The notes under the pieces were generated by a model, which saw nothing but the letters and a program-made list of their open reading frames with translations, made no database searches and was not told the origin of the DNA. A stretch of 64,000 nt of DNA from Saccharopolyspora sp. NFXS83 (GTDB lineage: Bacteria; Actinomycetota; Actinomycetes; Mycobacteriales; Pseudonocardiaceae), in contig NZ_JAPFGB010000014.1 of assembly GCF_026241095.1 (NCBI RefSeq), forward strand, positions 1-64,000, given 5' to 3'. Position numbers and translations under genes: made by a program. Of this stretch, positions 8,043 to 15,846 are shown piece after piece. How positions within the stretch are numbered: the first letter of the stretch is position 1; every line of letters starts with the position of its first letter.

Positions 8043-9616
8043 CACGCGCCCGCCGGAACCGTCAGCCTGTCCCGCAGGAACTCGCGCAGCGGCGCGCGGT
8101 GCACCTGCTCGCCGTCCCATTCGTTCTCGAGGTTCTCGGTGATGTGGTGCTCGGCGAGCAGTTCCCCGGCTCGGAAGTGGCGCACCACAGGGTGCAGGTA
8201 GCGGCCGTCGAGCCCGGCGGTGTCCTGTTGGGACACCCGGCCGGCCGTGACGTCGAACGGGTTGATCCGGTCGTGGTCCTCGCCGTACTCCAAGGTGATC
8301 GTCAGGTACGACTCGACGTCGCCGAACGCGCCGCCGTCCGCCGCCTCGTGCAAGTAGGCGACCGGGACCTCCTCGGCGTAGCGCGGGCCGTCCGGCCCCA
8401 GCAGGACGGCGTCGCCGAGGAAGCCGAACAGCTGCCACAGCGCGGAGGTGCGGTTGACCCGCTCGATCACCGCGTCGGTCGTGGCCTCCGGGGTCGCGGC
8501 GAGCGCGCGCACCGGCCAGGCCACGCCGTGCTCCCGGTGTTCCAGGATGCGGTGCAGCGCGCGGACCCCGTAGCGGAATCCGTGGATGAATCCGTTCGTC
8601 GACTTCTTGAAGTCGAGCACCTGGGTGATCGTGCCCGCGAAGTGCAGCCCCGGCACGTTCGTCGATTCCCAAAAACTGTTCTGCGCCGGGAATCGGTCGT
8701 CGATGATGAGTTCCGGACGGCATTCCGACGCGAACAGGGACGCGTCGAACCGAAATCCGGTGGCGAGGATGACCCGGTCGTAGCGGATTTCCTTCACGAC
8801 TTCGTCGACGCGTTCGAAGCTCACCCGCACGACCAGTCCGTCGCCGTCCCGCCGGATGCCCAGGATGCGGCCGTCCAGCACCGCGTTCTGCGATTTCAGC
8901 TGGTAGGTGTCCAGGAAGTTGTTGTTCACCGCGCGCAGGTGTCCGACGAAGTGCGTCTGCCAGGCCAGCTTCAGCGACCCCGAACCCGCCACGTGGATGA
9001 CGGACGCGTTCTCGATGAGGTTGTCCGCGGTTTCGAAGGCCGAGTTGCCGCGCCCGATGATGAGGACCCGCTGCCCGGTGAAGTCCGCCGGGTCGACCGA
9101 CACCTCGGTGTAGGGCTCGGCGTGCTCGACGCCGTCGATCTCGGGGATGTTCGGCCGGGTCACCCCGGTCGCGACGATCACCCGCTTCGCCCGGTATGTG
9201 TTCCCGTGCTGGTCACGGGCCAGGAAGTCGTCCGGCTTGGTGACCTCGACGATGCGGGTGCCGAAGCGGACGGCCAGGCCGTGGGTGTCGGCGAAGTCGG
9301 CCAGGTAGCGCACGTAGTCGTCGGCGGCGGGGAAGTAGCGCGGCGTGTACTCGGTGAACAGCGGCGCGTTCTCCTCCGACAGCAGCGAGTTCCAGTCGGT
9401 GCGCAGGTTCAGCTCCGGATCGTCCGAGCCGGTGTGCACCTTGTTGATGGAGATGAGCTGCCGATGCCGCGGGTACTCGGTGAAGAAGGTTCCGGGGGAT
9501 TCCCCTGATTCCACGATCACATAATTGCGCCCGGCGCGTTCCAAGAAATACCCCGCCTGCAGACCGGCGGGACCGCCACCGATAACGAGATAATCAAGGG
9601 AGTAGTCTTCGGCCAC
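8042..9616 (-). CDS. FAD/NAD(P)-dependent flavin monooxygenase-like oxidoreductase
   Basis: This 524-residue protein has two nucleotide-binding folds: VIGGGPAGLQAGYFLERAG (about residues 11-29) for FAD and LIIGRGNSAFETADNL (about 180-195) for NAD(P)H, with an ATG motif (VIVATGVTRP) between them. The overall plan resembles the FOXRED2 and flavin-dependent N-hydroxylase/Baeyer-Villiger superfamily. The strict FxGxxxH signature of class B monooxygenases is not obvious, so the reaction is open. About 150 residues beyond the second fold are not recognised. The start is GTG at 9616 behind GGAGG. It is first in the operon with the hydroxyacid oxidase and P450 and is divergent from the acyl ligase. 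Confidence 0.82.
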   Translation of the reverse strand: MAEDYSLDYLVIGGGPAGLQAGYFLERAGRNYVIVESGESPGTFFTEYPRHRQLISINKVHTGSDDPELNLRTDWNSLLSEENAPLFTEYTPRYFPAADDYVRYLADFADTHGLAVRFGTRIVEVTKPDDFLARDQHGNTYRAKRVIVATGVTRPNIPEIDGVEHAEPYTEVSVDPADFTGQRVLIIGRGNSAFETADNLIENASVIHVAGSGSLKLAWQTHFVGHLRAVNNNFLDTYQLKSQNAVLDGRILGIRRDGDGLVVRVSFERVDEVVKEIRYDRVILATGFRFDASLFASECRPELIIDDRFPAQNSFWESTNVPGLHFAGTITQVLDFKKSTNGFIHGFRYGVRALHRILEHREHGVAWPVRALAATPEATTDAVIERVNRTSALWQLFGFLGDAVLLGPDGPRYAEEVPVAYLHEAADGGAFGDVESYLTITLEYGEDHDRINPFDVTAGRVSQQDTAGLDGRYLHPVVRHFRAGELLAEHHITENLENEWDGEQVHRAPLREFLRDRLTVPAGA

Positions 9617-9668
9617 GTATCGTTCGCCTCCGAACAGGGCAGGAAGTTTCTTACTTGAACCTTAAAGC

Positions 9669-9684
9669 ACTACCCCGGAGTAGT
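9669..9684. promoter_or_regulatory. 16-bp inverted repeat in divergent promoter region
   Basis: ACTACCCCGGAGTAGT is an inverted repeat with one mismatched pair out of eight. It lies in the 209-base gap between the flavin monooxygenase operon and the acyl ligase, where a single regulator could control both directions. No regulator gene is adjacent. Confidence 0.4.
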
Positions 9685-9825
9685 TGTTCGTGATGCACGT
9701 CACAGCGGCGATATGTGGTTGGACCACTGTTCCGGTGGTAGAGATCCACTTGCCGGGACCGCTCGTTCGAAACCGATGAGCCATGCGCCCGAAAACGTTC
9801 GACTATTCGACGGAAAGCGGTAAAA

Positions 9826-11364
9826 ATGGGAGCAGTGAATCCCGCAGGTGATCATCACCACGCAGATCGGGCACAACCTTTTCCGCAAGCACTGCTCGAT
9901 GCGCTCGGCGCGGACCCGCTCACCCCCGCGTTCGAACAGGACGGTCGCATCCTCGTTCGCGGTGAACTGCTGGAGCTGATCGGCCGGTGCACCGCGGGGC
10001 TGCGCGCCGCCGGGCTCGGCAACCGCAGCGGAGTCGCGATCGCGACGGCCGTGAGCGCGGAGGGCTTCGCCGCGCAGCTCGCCGCGCACACGCTCGGCTG
10101 CCGCGTCATCGTGCTGCGGCCCGGTCTCACCGCGCAGCAGCTCGCCCACATCCTCGACCAGGACATCGACGCCGTCGTCACCGACGAACCCACCGCCCGG
10201 CTGCGCACCGCGGCGGGCGAGGCGACGGTGCTCACGATCGGGCCGGAACTGCTGCGCGAGCAGGAAACCCCCGTGGCGCGCGGCGAACTCGACGACCCGG
10301 CGATCATCACGTTCACCAGCGGCAGCACCGGGACGCCGAAGGGGACGGTGTTCGACTACCGCGCCCTGACCCGGCACTGGTCCTGGCAGCTGCCGGAGTG
10401 GACGGACGAAACCGCGCGGCTCGCCGCGAACTACCGCCGCTTCCTGCTGTTCGGCACGCTCAGCAGCGCCGTGATGCAGGAACACCTCGCGCTGTGCCTG
10501 AACTCCGGCGGCACCGCGGTGATCCCCTCCGGCCCCCCGGAGTTCCCGGAAGTGCTGGCGGACCTGTCGATCACCGCCTGCCTGCTCACCGTGCCGCGGC
10601 TGCACCAGATCCTCGACGACCTGCGCGAGCGCGAAGTGGATCTGAGCGCGGCCCGGATGCTGCTGGTCGCCGGATCGCCGCTGGAACCGCACCGGCTGGC
10701 GCAGGCGCACGCGCGGATCGGCTCCGCGGTGCACGTGGGCTACGGGCAGACCGAACTGGGCATGGTCAGCCTGCTGTCCGCCGACGACATCGCGGCCTCC
10801 CCCGACGCGGCGCACTCGGTCGGGCGCCCGCGCGACGGGGTGCGGCTGGAGATCCGCGACGACTCCCGCGCACCCGTGCCCACCGGCGCGGAAGGCGAAG
10901 TGTGGGTGCGGGTGCCCAACGCCCTGTCCGAGTACTGGCGCGCTCCGGAGGAGACCGCCGCGGTGCTGCACGACGGCTGGGTCCGCACCCGCGACCTCGG
11001 CCACCTCGACCACGACGGATTCCTGCACCTCACCGGGCGCACCCGAGACGTGATCATGGTGAACGCGGTGCTGCAGTACGCGGGCCCGATCGAACGCGTC
11101 CTCGCCTCGCACCCAGACGTCGATCAGGCCTACGTGGCCGGAGCTCCCGACGACCGCACCGGCGAAGCGATCCACGCCTACCTGGTGGCCGCCGGCAGGC
11201 GGAATCCGGACCACGAGTCGTTGCGCGCCTTGGTGGCCGCCGAACTCGGCGCGGGCGCGGTGCCCGCCACCATCACCGCGCTGCCCGAGGTTCCGCTGAC
11301 GTCGGCGGGCAAGCCGGACAAGAACGCGCTGCTGGCCCTGCGCAGCATCCCGGCGCCGCGCTGA
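9826..11364 (+). CDS. AMP-dependent acyl ligase (ANL superfamily)
   Basis: This 512-residue stand-alone adenylating enzyme activates a carboxylic acid as acyl-AMP, and probably acyl-CoA. The P-loop motif FTSGSTGTPKG is at residues 163-173. YGQTE (A5), WVRTRDLG (A7), the hinge region LTGRTRDVIMVN (A8) and the C-terminal LTSAGKPDKN with the catalytic lysine (A10) follow in order. There is no carrier-protein or condensation domain. It is divergent from the flavin monooxygenase/hydroxyacid oxidase/P450 operon and may load the acid that those enzymes make or modify. Substrate is unknown; pocket residues were not analysed. Only a weak GGAAAG ribosome site precedes the ATG. Confidence 0.88.
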   Translation: MGAVNPAGDHHHADRAQPFPQALLDALGADPLTPAFEQDGRILVRGELLELIGRCTAGLRAAGLGNRSGVAIATAVSAEGFAAQLAAHTLGCRVIVLRPGLTAQQLAHILDQDIDAVVTDEPTARLRTAAGEATVLTIGPELLREQETPVARGELDDPAIITFTSGSTGTPKGTVFDYRALTRHWSWQLPEWTDETARLAANYRRFLLFGTLSSAVMQEHLALCLNSGGTAVIPSGPPEFPEVLADLSITACLLTVPRLHQILDDLREREVDLSAARMLLVAGSPLEPHRLAQAHARIGSAVHVGYGQTELGMVSLLSADDIAASPDAAHSVGRPRDGVRLEIRDDSRAPVPTGAEGEVWVRVPNALSEYWRAPEETAAVLHDGWVRTRDLGHLDHDGFLHLTGRTRDVIMVNAVLQYAGPIERVLASHPDVDQAYVAGAPDDRTGEAIHAYLVAAGRRNPDHESLRALVAAELGAGAVPATITALPEVPLTSAGKPDKNALLALRSIPAPR

Positions 11365-11641
11365 CCCCGCCGCCGACCGGCGGCGCCGACTGGGCCCAGC
11401 CGGTTCCGCACGCTCATCGGATCAGGAGCGCACCGCCGCCGAACGAGGAAAGGAGGACGCATTTTATGCCGACTCGTCCAGCACGGCGAACAATTGTCCT
11501 ATATTCGCCACAGCGGGATCGGAAGAAAGGTGAACCGGTCGTGAACCCGGCCGAACGCATCGGCCGACGCACTATCCAGCTCCACCACCGGACCTTATGA
11601 TCATGGCGATCTTATCGGCGCGATCGGAAGGCTCTGCTGCG

Positions 11642-12448
11642 ATGGGAACAATGGAGACCGACAGAACGCGGAGAAGCCCCCGGCGACTCGGGAAGTCCTC
11701 GTTCGCGTTCCGCGCGATGGTCGGCACGGCCGTGCTGTTCATCGGCCTGCCGCCCGCCGCGGCCCTGGCCGACCCGCCGCAGGCGCTGCCGGGCAGCGCC
11801 ACCGACGCCGACGCGAAATGGCAGCCCGCTTTCGATTACGACGGTGACGGCTGCTATCCCACTCCGGCGATCGGACCGGACGGAACGCTCGCTCCCGGAT
11901 TGGAACCGTCCGGTGCGTTGAACGGCAATTGCCACGACAAGTCGGACCTGGACAACACCAATTCCTACGTGCGCACCAAATGCGACAACGACTGGTGCGC
12001 GCACATGTACGACCTCTACTTCGAGAAGGACCAGGCACTCGACGGCGTGCACGACGCGTTCGGGCACCGCCACGACATCGAGCACGTCGTGGTGTGGGTG
12101 AACGAGGACCAGGCCAAGTACGTCTCCACTTCGGCGCACGGCGACTTCTCCACCTACCCCGCGTCGGACGTCGGCTTCGAGGACACCCACGCGAAGATCG
12201 TCTACCACAAGGACGGTCCCAGCACGCACTGCTTCCGCCTGGCGGGCAAGGACGAGCAGCCGGAGAACGACTACGGCACCTGGCAGTACCCCGACCCGGT
12301 CAGCTGGGACAACTACCCCGAAGGCATCCGGGACAAGCTGACCGGCGCCGACTTCGGCAGCGCCAGCCTCGGCATCAAGGACGGCAGTTTCGAGGACAAC
12401 CTCGCCAAGGCCAAGCCCGCCGACATCGAGTTCAACCCGAGCGCCTGA
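11642..12448 (+). CDS. Secreted NPP1-type (necrosis- and ethylene-inducing-like) protein
   Basis: This secreted protein of about 268 residues belongs to the NPP1/NLP family best known from plant-pathogenic oomycetes, fungi and bacteria. A long signal region (arginine-rich start, then FRAMVGTAVLFIGLPPAAALA) precedes the mature domain, which begins near KWQPAFDYDGDGCYPTPAI. The family metal-binding core is seen as GHRHDIEHVVVWV, matching GHRHDWE except Ile for Trp. Cysteine pairs (CYP/NCHD and TKCDNDWC) fit disulfides. Translation could also begin at in-frame ATGs at 11597, 11603 or 11651; 11642 was chosen for GGAAGG upstream. Membrane-lytic or cell-wall-related activity is possible, but many actinobacterial homologues are uncharacterised. 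Confidence 0.82.
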   Translation: MGTMETDRTRRSPRRLGKSSFAFRAMVGTAVLFIGLPPAAALADPPQALPGSATDADAKWQPAFDYDGDGCYPTPAIGPDGTLAPGLEPSGALNGNCHDKSDLDNTNSYVRTKCDNDWCAHMYDLYFEKDQALDGVHDAFGHRHDIEHVVVWVNEDQAKYVSTSAHGDFSTYPASDVGFEDTHAKIVYHKDGPSTHCFRLAGKDEQPENDYGTWQYPDPVSWDNYPEGIRDKLTGADFGSASLGIKDGSFEDNLAKAKPADIEFNPSA

Positions 12449-12468
12449 GCCAGGGCCGCCGAGAGGGG

Positions 12469-12624
12469 CGGGTGGCGCAACCTCAGTCGTCTTCTCGCTG
12501 CGGGATCTATTTCCCGAGTGGCTCGGCCACGAGGGAAAAAGCCGTCCTCTCGAGAGAGAAGACGACTGAGAACCCGCGGCGGTGCCGGCTGGTCCGGCGG
12601 TCGCTGCTCGGCGGCTTCGCCGCT
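12469..12624 (+). repeat. Structured intergenic repeat, copy 1
   Basis: This segment begins 21 bases after the NPP1 stop codon. It shares an ordered set of blocks with 32183-32340 and 45939-46080: GGGTGGCGcAACCTCAG, CGCTGCGGGATC, GCCGTCCTC, CTGAGAACCCGC and a trailing GCGGCTTCGCCGC hairpin. The outer stem is 15 perfect base pairs (12482-12496 with 12556-12570). Inside it is a second hairpin at 12510-12538 (TTTCCC/GGGAAA and GTGGC/GCCAC). The multi-branched fold looks more like an RNA element or a REP-type mobile palindrome than a simple terminator. Confidence 0.75.
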
Positions 12625-12682
12625 GACAAGACGTCGTGCTCCGCGGGGCGTCGTGTCGACGAATTTCCCCCAGCAGGGCGGT

Positions 12683-12719
12683 AAGCGGTGCGGAACCCCG
12701 GTCGGGTTCCGCACCGCTT
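12683..12719 (-). terminator. Strong hairpin terminator
   Basis: A perfect 16-bp stem (12683-12698 with 12704-12719) closes a five-base loop and directly abuts the stop codon of the small membrane protein gene on the minus strand. It may also end transcripts arriving from the NPP1 gene. Confidence 0.8.
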
Positions 12720-12908
12720 TCAGTGGTCCGCGCACGGGGTTCGGTGGTTCGGCGCCAGGTCGGCGAGCCGACGGTCTTTCGCCGGGCGACCCACCGGTCG
12801 CGGTCGTACGCGCCCGGTCCAGCTGTGCTGCGCCCAAGTCGCCAGGGCCGCCGCGATGCTGAAGACCACCGCGAATTCGACAAGCAGCGCGATCCACACC
12901 AGTGCCAT
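12720..12908 (-). CDS. Small single-span membrane protein
   Basis: This 62-residue protein starts MALVWIALLVEFAVVFSIAA, giving one clear transmembrane helix at residues 2-24, and ends in a basic cytoplasmic tail rich in Arg and Pro. The ATG at 12908 follows GAGAGGA with suitable spacing, and a 16-bp hairpin begins immediately after the stop. These two signals make it a credible gene despite its size. I do not recognise a family. It is divergent from the GlxA-type regulator at 13073, which could control it. Confidence 0.6.
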   Translation of the reverse strand: MALVWIALLVEFAVVFSIAAALATWAQHSWTGRVRPRPVGRPAKDRRLADLAPNHRTPCADH

Positions 12909-13072
12909 CGCCGGTTCCTCTCCGGAATCCGCCCGCAGCGGGCGTTGTTCACCTTCGGTTCCGCCCACCGGGTGGCCGGGCGGAGGCGTCATCGACGTCG
13001 TGCCACTCATCGTGGTGCCGCACCGGAGCCGGCACGAGTGGCCCGAAGGACAACATGTGCAAGGATCGGGCC

Positions 13073-14086
13073 ATGGGTGCTTCTCGCCAACCGGGCCGGT
13101 GCCGCGTCGCGGTGCTGGTGCGACCGGGGCTGCTGCCGATGGAACTGGGCTTCGTGCACCAGTTGTTCTCGCTGGCCCGCGACGCCGCCGGGGAGTCGCT
13201 GTACGACGTGGTGACCTGCGCGGTCCATCCGGGCGAGCTGCGGACCACCACCGACTTCTCCGTGCGCGTCCGGCACGGGACCGAGGCGTTGGCGGCGGCC
13301 GACATCGTGTTCGTGCCCGCCTCCGACGAGGACTACGAGCCGCGAACCGAACCGGATCCCGAACTGCTCGCCGCGCTCGCGCGGATCCCCGAACACGCGC
13401 GGATCGCGTCGATCTGCACCGGCGCGTTCGTGCTCGCGGGCGCGGGCTTGCTCGACGGCAGGACCGCGACCACGCACTGGAACGCGGCCGAGCGGTTCCG
13501 GCGGACGTTCCCGCAGGTGGAGCTCGACCCGTCGGTGCTCTACGTCGACGAGGGTTCCGTGCTGACGTCGGCGGGCGAGGCTGCGGGCATCGACCTGTGC
13601 CTGCACATGATCCGGGAGGAGCACGGCGCGACGGTCGCCAACGACGTGGCCCGCAGCGCCGTCGTGCCCGCGCACCGCGACGGCGGGCAGGCGCAGTTCA
13701 TCCGGCGCGCGGTGCCCGAGCCGCGGAGCTCCTCCACCGGGCGGGCGCGGGCGTGGGCGCTGGAGAACCTGCACCGGGTGCTGTCGCTGCGGGAGCTCGC
13801 CGACCTGGAATCGATGAGCGTGCGCACCTTCACCCGCCGGTTCCGCGACGAGACCGGGCTGTCACCGGTGCAGTGGCTCACCGGGCAGCGCGTCGAACGG
13901 GCGCGGCAGCTGCTGGAGGAGACCGAGCTGCCGGTCGACCAGGTGGCGGCGGATTCCGGGTTCGGGACGGCGGCCTCGATGCGCCAGCACTTGCGCGCCC
14001 GGCTCGGCATCTCCCCCAGCACGTACCGCAGCACCTTCCAACCGGGGCGGCTCGGCGGGGACACCGACGGCGCGGCGACCGCCTGA
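13073..14086 (+). CDS. GlxA-family transcriptional regulator (DJ-1/PfpI plus AraC domains)
   Basis: This 337-residue regulator has an N-terminal class I glutamine-amidotransferase-like domain (about residues 8-180). It includes the nucleophile-elbow region ASICTGAFVLAGAGLLDGR, which keeps the usual cysteine, and the following TTHW. Two AraC helix-turn-helix motifs lie near the C-terminus (about 235-325: SLRELADLESMSVRTFTRRF and PVDQVAADSGFGTAASMRQH). Members respond to small metabolites such as arginine, choline or glyoxylate products, or to stress. An alternative in-frame ATG at 13055 also has a ribosome-site-like GAAGGA; 13073 has AAGGA at better spacing. It is divergent from the small membrane protein. 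Its target is unknown. Confidence 0.88.
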   Translation: MGASRQPGRCRVAVLVRPGLLPMELGFVHQLFSLARDAAGESLYDVVTCAVHPGELRTTTDFSVRVRHGTEALAAADIVFVPASDEDYEPRTEPDPELLAALARIPEHARIASICTGAFVLAGAGLLDGRTATTHWNAAERFRRTFPQVELDPSVLYVDEGSVLTSAGEAAGIDLCLHMIREEHGATVANDVARSAVVPAHRDGGQAQFIRRAVPEPRSSSTGRARAWALENLHRVLSLRELADLESMSVRTFTRRFRDETGLSPVQWLTGQRVERARQLLEETELPVDQVAADSGFGTAASMRQHLRARLGISPSTYRSTFQPGRLGGDTDGAATA

Positions 14087-14202
14087 TCCCGCTCGGTCAC
14101 CGGCGGCGAATCCCGTTGCCACCGCCCGAATTCACCGGACCAGCGCTGCGCTTTCGGTGATCGCGGCGGGGAAACCCCAGCGTCGCAACGACTTCCGGCG
14201 AG

Positions 14203-14943
14203 TCAGAACGCGGGCACACCGGCCCAGACGGTGCTCAGCACCTCTCGCGTGAGGACCTCGCCAGGAGGCCCCGCCGCGAGCAGGCGGCCATCGCGCAGCA
14301 CCAGGCAGTGATCGGCTTCGCGCGCTTCGGCGAAGTCATGGGTGACCTGCACGACCGTGGTGCCGCGTGACCGCTCCTGGTCGAGCGCCGCGGTGATGTG
14401 CCGCTGCGCGGCGACGTCCAGCCCGGCCGCCGGTTCGTCCAGCAGCAGCAAACCCGCTCGCTGCGCCAATCCCTGCGCGACCAGGACGCGCTGCCGCTGG
14501 CCGCCGGACAGCGCACCCAGCGGGCGCTCGGCCAGTTCGGCCACGCCGAGCCGTTCCAGGCAGTCCGCCACGACCTCCCGGTCCCGCTTCGACAACCGGC
14601 GCCACGGGCCGGTGCTCGCCCACCGCCCCATCTCGACGGCGGCGCGCACCGTCAGCGGCAGCGCGTCCGACACCGAGCTGCGCTGCGCGACCAGGGCCGG
14701 ACCCGCCGAACCGGGTCGCCGCACGGAGCCCGAGAGGACCGGGAGGACGCCGGCGAGCACGCCCAGCAGCGTCGACTTCCCGGAACCGTTCGGCCCCACC
14801 ACCGCGGTCCGGCGCCCGGCCGGGAACTCGGCGGTGACGTCGTGCAGCACGGGATGCCTGCGGTACCCGGCGGAGACGCCGCGCAGGGCGGCTGGGCGAT
14901 CGTCGGTGGTCACGTCGTCGGTGATGGCTCTCACGAAGCTCAC
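14203..14943 (-). CDS. aztA: Zinc ABC transporter ATPase, AztA-like
   Basis: This 246-residue ATPase energises zinc uptake. Walker A GPNGSGKST is at about residues 50-58, the Q-loop is LVAQRSSVSDALPLTV, the signature is LSGGQRQRVLVAQGLAQ, Walker B is LLLLDEPAAGLD and the switch is VTHD. It is divergent from the permease, solute-binding and chaperone genes that together match the Azt system. The GTG at 14943 lies only a few bases from the probable Zur box, so the transcript is nearly leaderless or translation starts at a slightly later GTG (14934). The symbol rests on neighbourhood as much as on sequence. Confidence 0.82.
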   Translation of the reverse strand: MSFVRAITDDVTTDDRPAALRGVSAGYRRHPVLHDVTAEFPAGRRTAVVGPNGSGKSTLLGVLAGVLPVLSGSVRRPGSAGPALVAQRSSVSDALPLTVRAAVEMGRWASTGPWRRLSKRDREVVADCLERLGVAELAERPLGALSGGQRQRVLVAQGLAQRAGLLLLDEPAAGLDVAAQRHITAALDQERSRGTTVVQVTHDFAEAREADHCLVLRDGRLLAAGPPGEVLTREVLSTVWAGVPAF

Positions 14944-14950
14944 CCTACAA

Positions 14951-14965
14951 CGACAATCGTTTTCA
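14951..14965. promoter_or_regulatory. Probable Zur box
   Basis: Read on the minus strand the site is TGAAAACGATTGTCG, close to the actinobacterial Zur consensus of TGAAAAT-type half-sites. It sits exactly between the divergent zinc ATPase (14943) and permease (14983) genes. Under zinc sufficiency Zur would repress both arms. Confidence 0.65.
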
Positions 14966-14982
14966 CTATAGGGTGATCTGTC

Positions 14983-15846
14983 ATGGATTGGTTATTCGTC
15001 CCTTTTGAGGTGTCCTTCGTGCAGCGCGCGCTGTGGGCCGGGGTGCTGGTCTCGCTGATCTGCGCGCTCGCGGGCACCTGGGTCGTGCTGCGCGGCATGG
15101 CCTTCCTCGGGGACGCCATGTCGCACGGGATGCTGCCGGGGGTGGCGCTGGCCGCGCTGCTCGGCGGGGACCTGCTGCTCGGCGCGGCGCTCAGCGCGGG
15201 CGTGATGGCCTTCGGCGTGACCGCGCTCGGACGCTCGCAACGACTGTCGCGGGACACGAGCATCGGCCTGCTGTTCGTCGGAATGCTGTCGGCCGGCGTG
15301 ATCATCGTGTCGCACTCGCAGTCGTTCGCGGTGGACCTGACCGGGTTCCTGTTCGGCGACGTGCTCGCGGTGACCGGCCCCGAACTGGGCAAGCTCGCCG
15401 TCGCGCTGCTGCTCGCGGTGATCGTCTCCGTCGCGGGGCACCGCGCGTTCGTGGCGCTCTCGTTCGACCCGCGCAAGGCCCGCACCCTCGGATTGCGCCC
15501 CGGCCTGGCGAACGCGCTGCTGCTCGGTCTGGTGACGCTCGCGATCGTCGCCTCGTTCCGCATCGTCGGCACGCTGCTGGTGTTCGGGCTGCTCATCGCC
15601 CCGCCCGCGGCGGCCGTGCTGTGGGCCAAGCGCATCCCGGTGGTGATGGCCGGAGCCGCCGCGCTCGGCATGGCCGCCACCGCGATCGGGCTGCTCGTCT
15701 CCTGGCACTGGGGCACCGCCGCCGGAGCGACGATCGCCGCCACCGCCGTCGTCCTGTTCTTCCTGTCCGCACTCGGCGCCGAACTGCGCGACCGGGTCCG
15801 GGCCACCCCGGAGAAAACCAACACGGAAGTCGAGCACGCACTGTGA
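14983..15846 (+). CDS. aztB: Zinc ABC transporter permease, AztB-like
   Basis: This 287-residue inner-membrane permease of the ABC-3 (ZnuB/MntB) family has about eight spans. Diagnostic stretches are LAGTWVVLRGMAFLGDAMSHGMLPGVALA near the N-terminus and FRIVGTLLVFGLLIAPPAAA near residue 195. Its length is normal. It follows the Zur box and is coupled to the next gene by a GTGA overlap at 15843-15846. It would form the transmembrane channel for zinc delivered by the binding protein at 17033 and driven by the ATPase at 14203. Confidence 0.88.
   Translation: MDWLFVPFEVSFVQRALWAGVLVSLICALAGTWVVLRGMAFLGDAMSHGMLPGVALAALLGGDLLLGAALSAGVMAFGVTALGRSQRLSRDTSIGLLFVGMLSAGVIIVSHSQSFAVDLTGFLFGDVLAVTGPELGKLAVALLLAVIVSVAGHRAFVALSFDPRKARTLGLRPGLANALLLGLVTLAIVASFRIVGTLLVFGLLIAPPAAAVLWAKRIPVVMAGAAALGMAATAIGLLVSWHWGTAAGATIAATAVVLFFLSALGAELRDRVRATPEKTNTEVEHAL

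Noticed and set aside
9700-11214. 504-codon minus-strand open frame opposite the acyl ligase
   Set aside because: The ligase on the plus strand has all expected ANL motifs; the opposite frame has none and no ribosome site.
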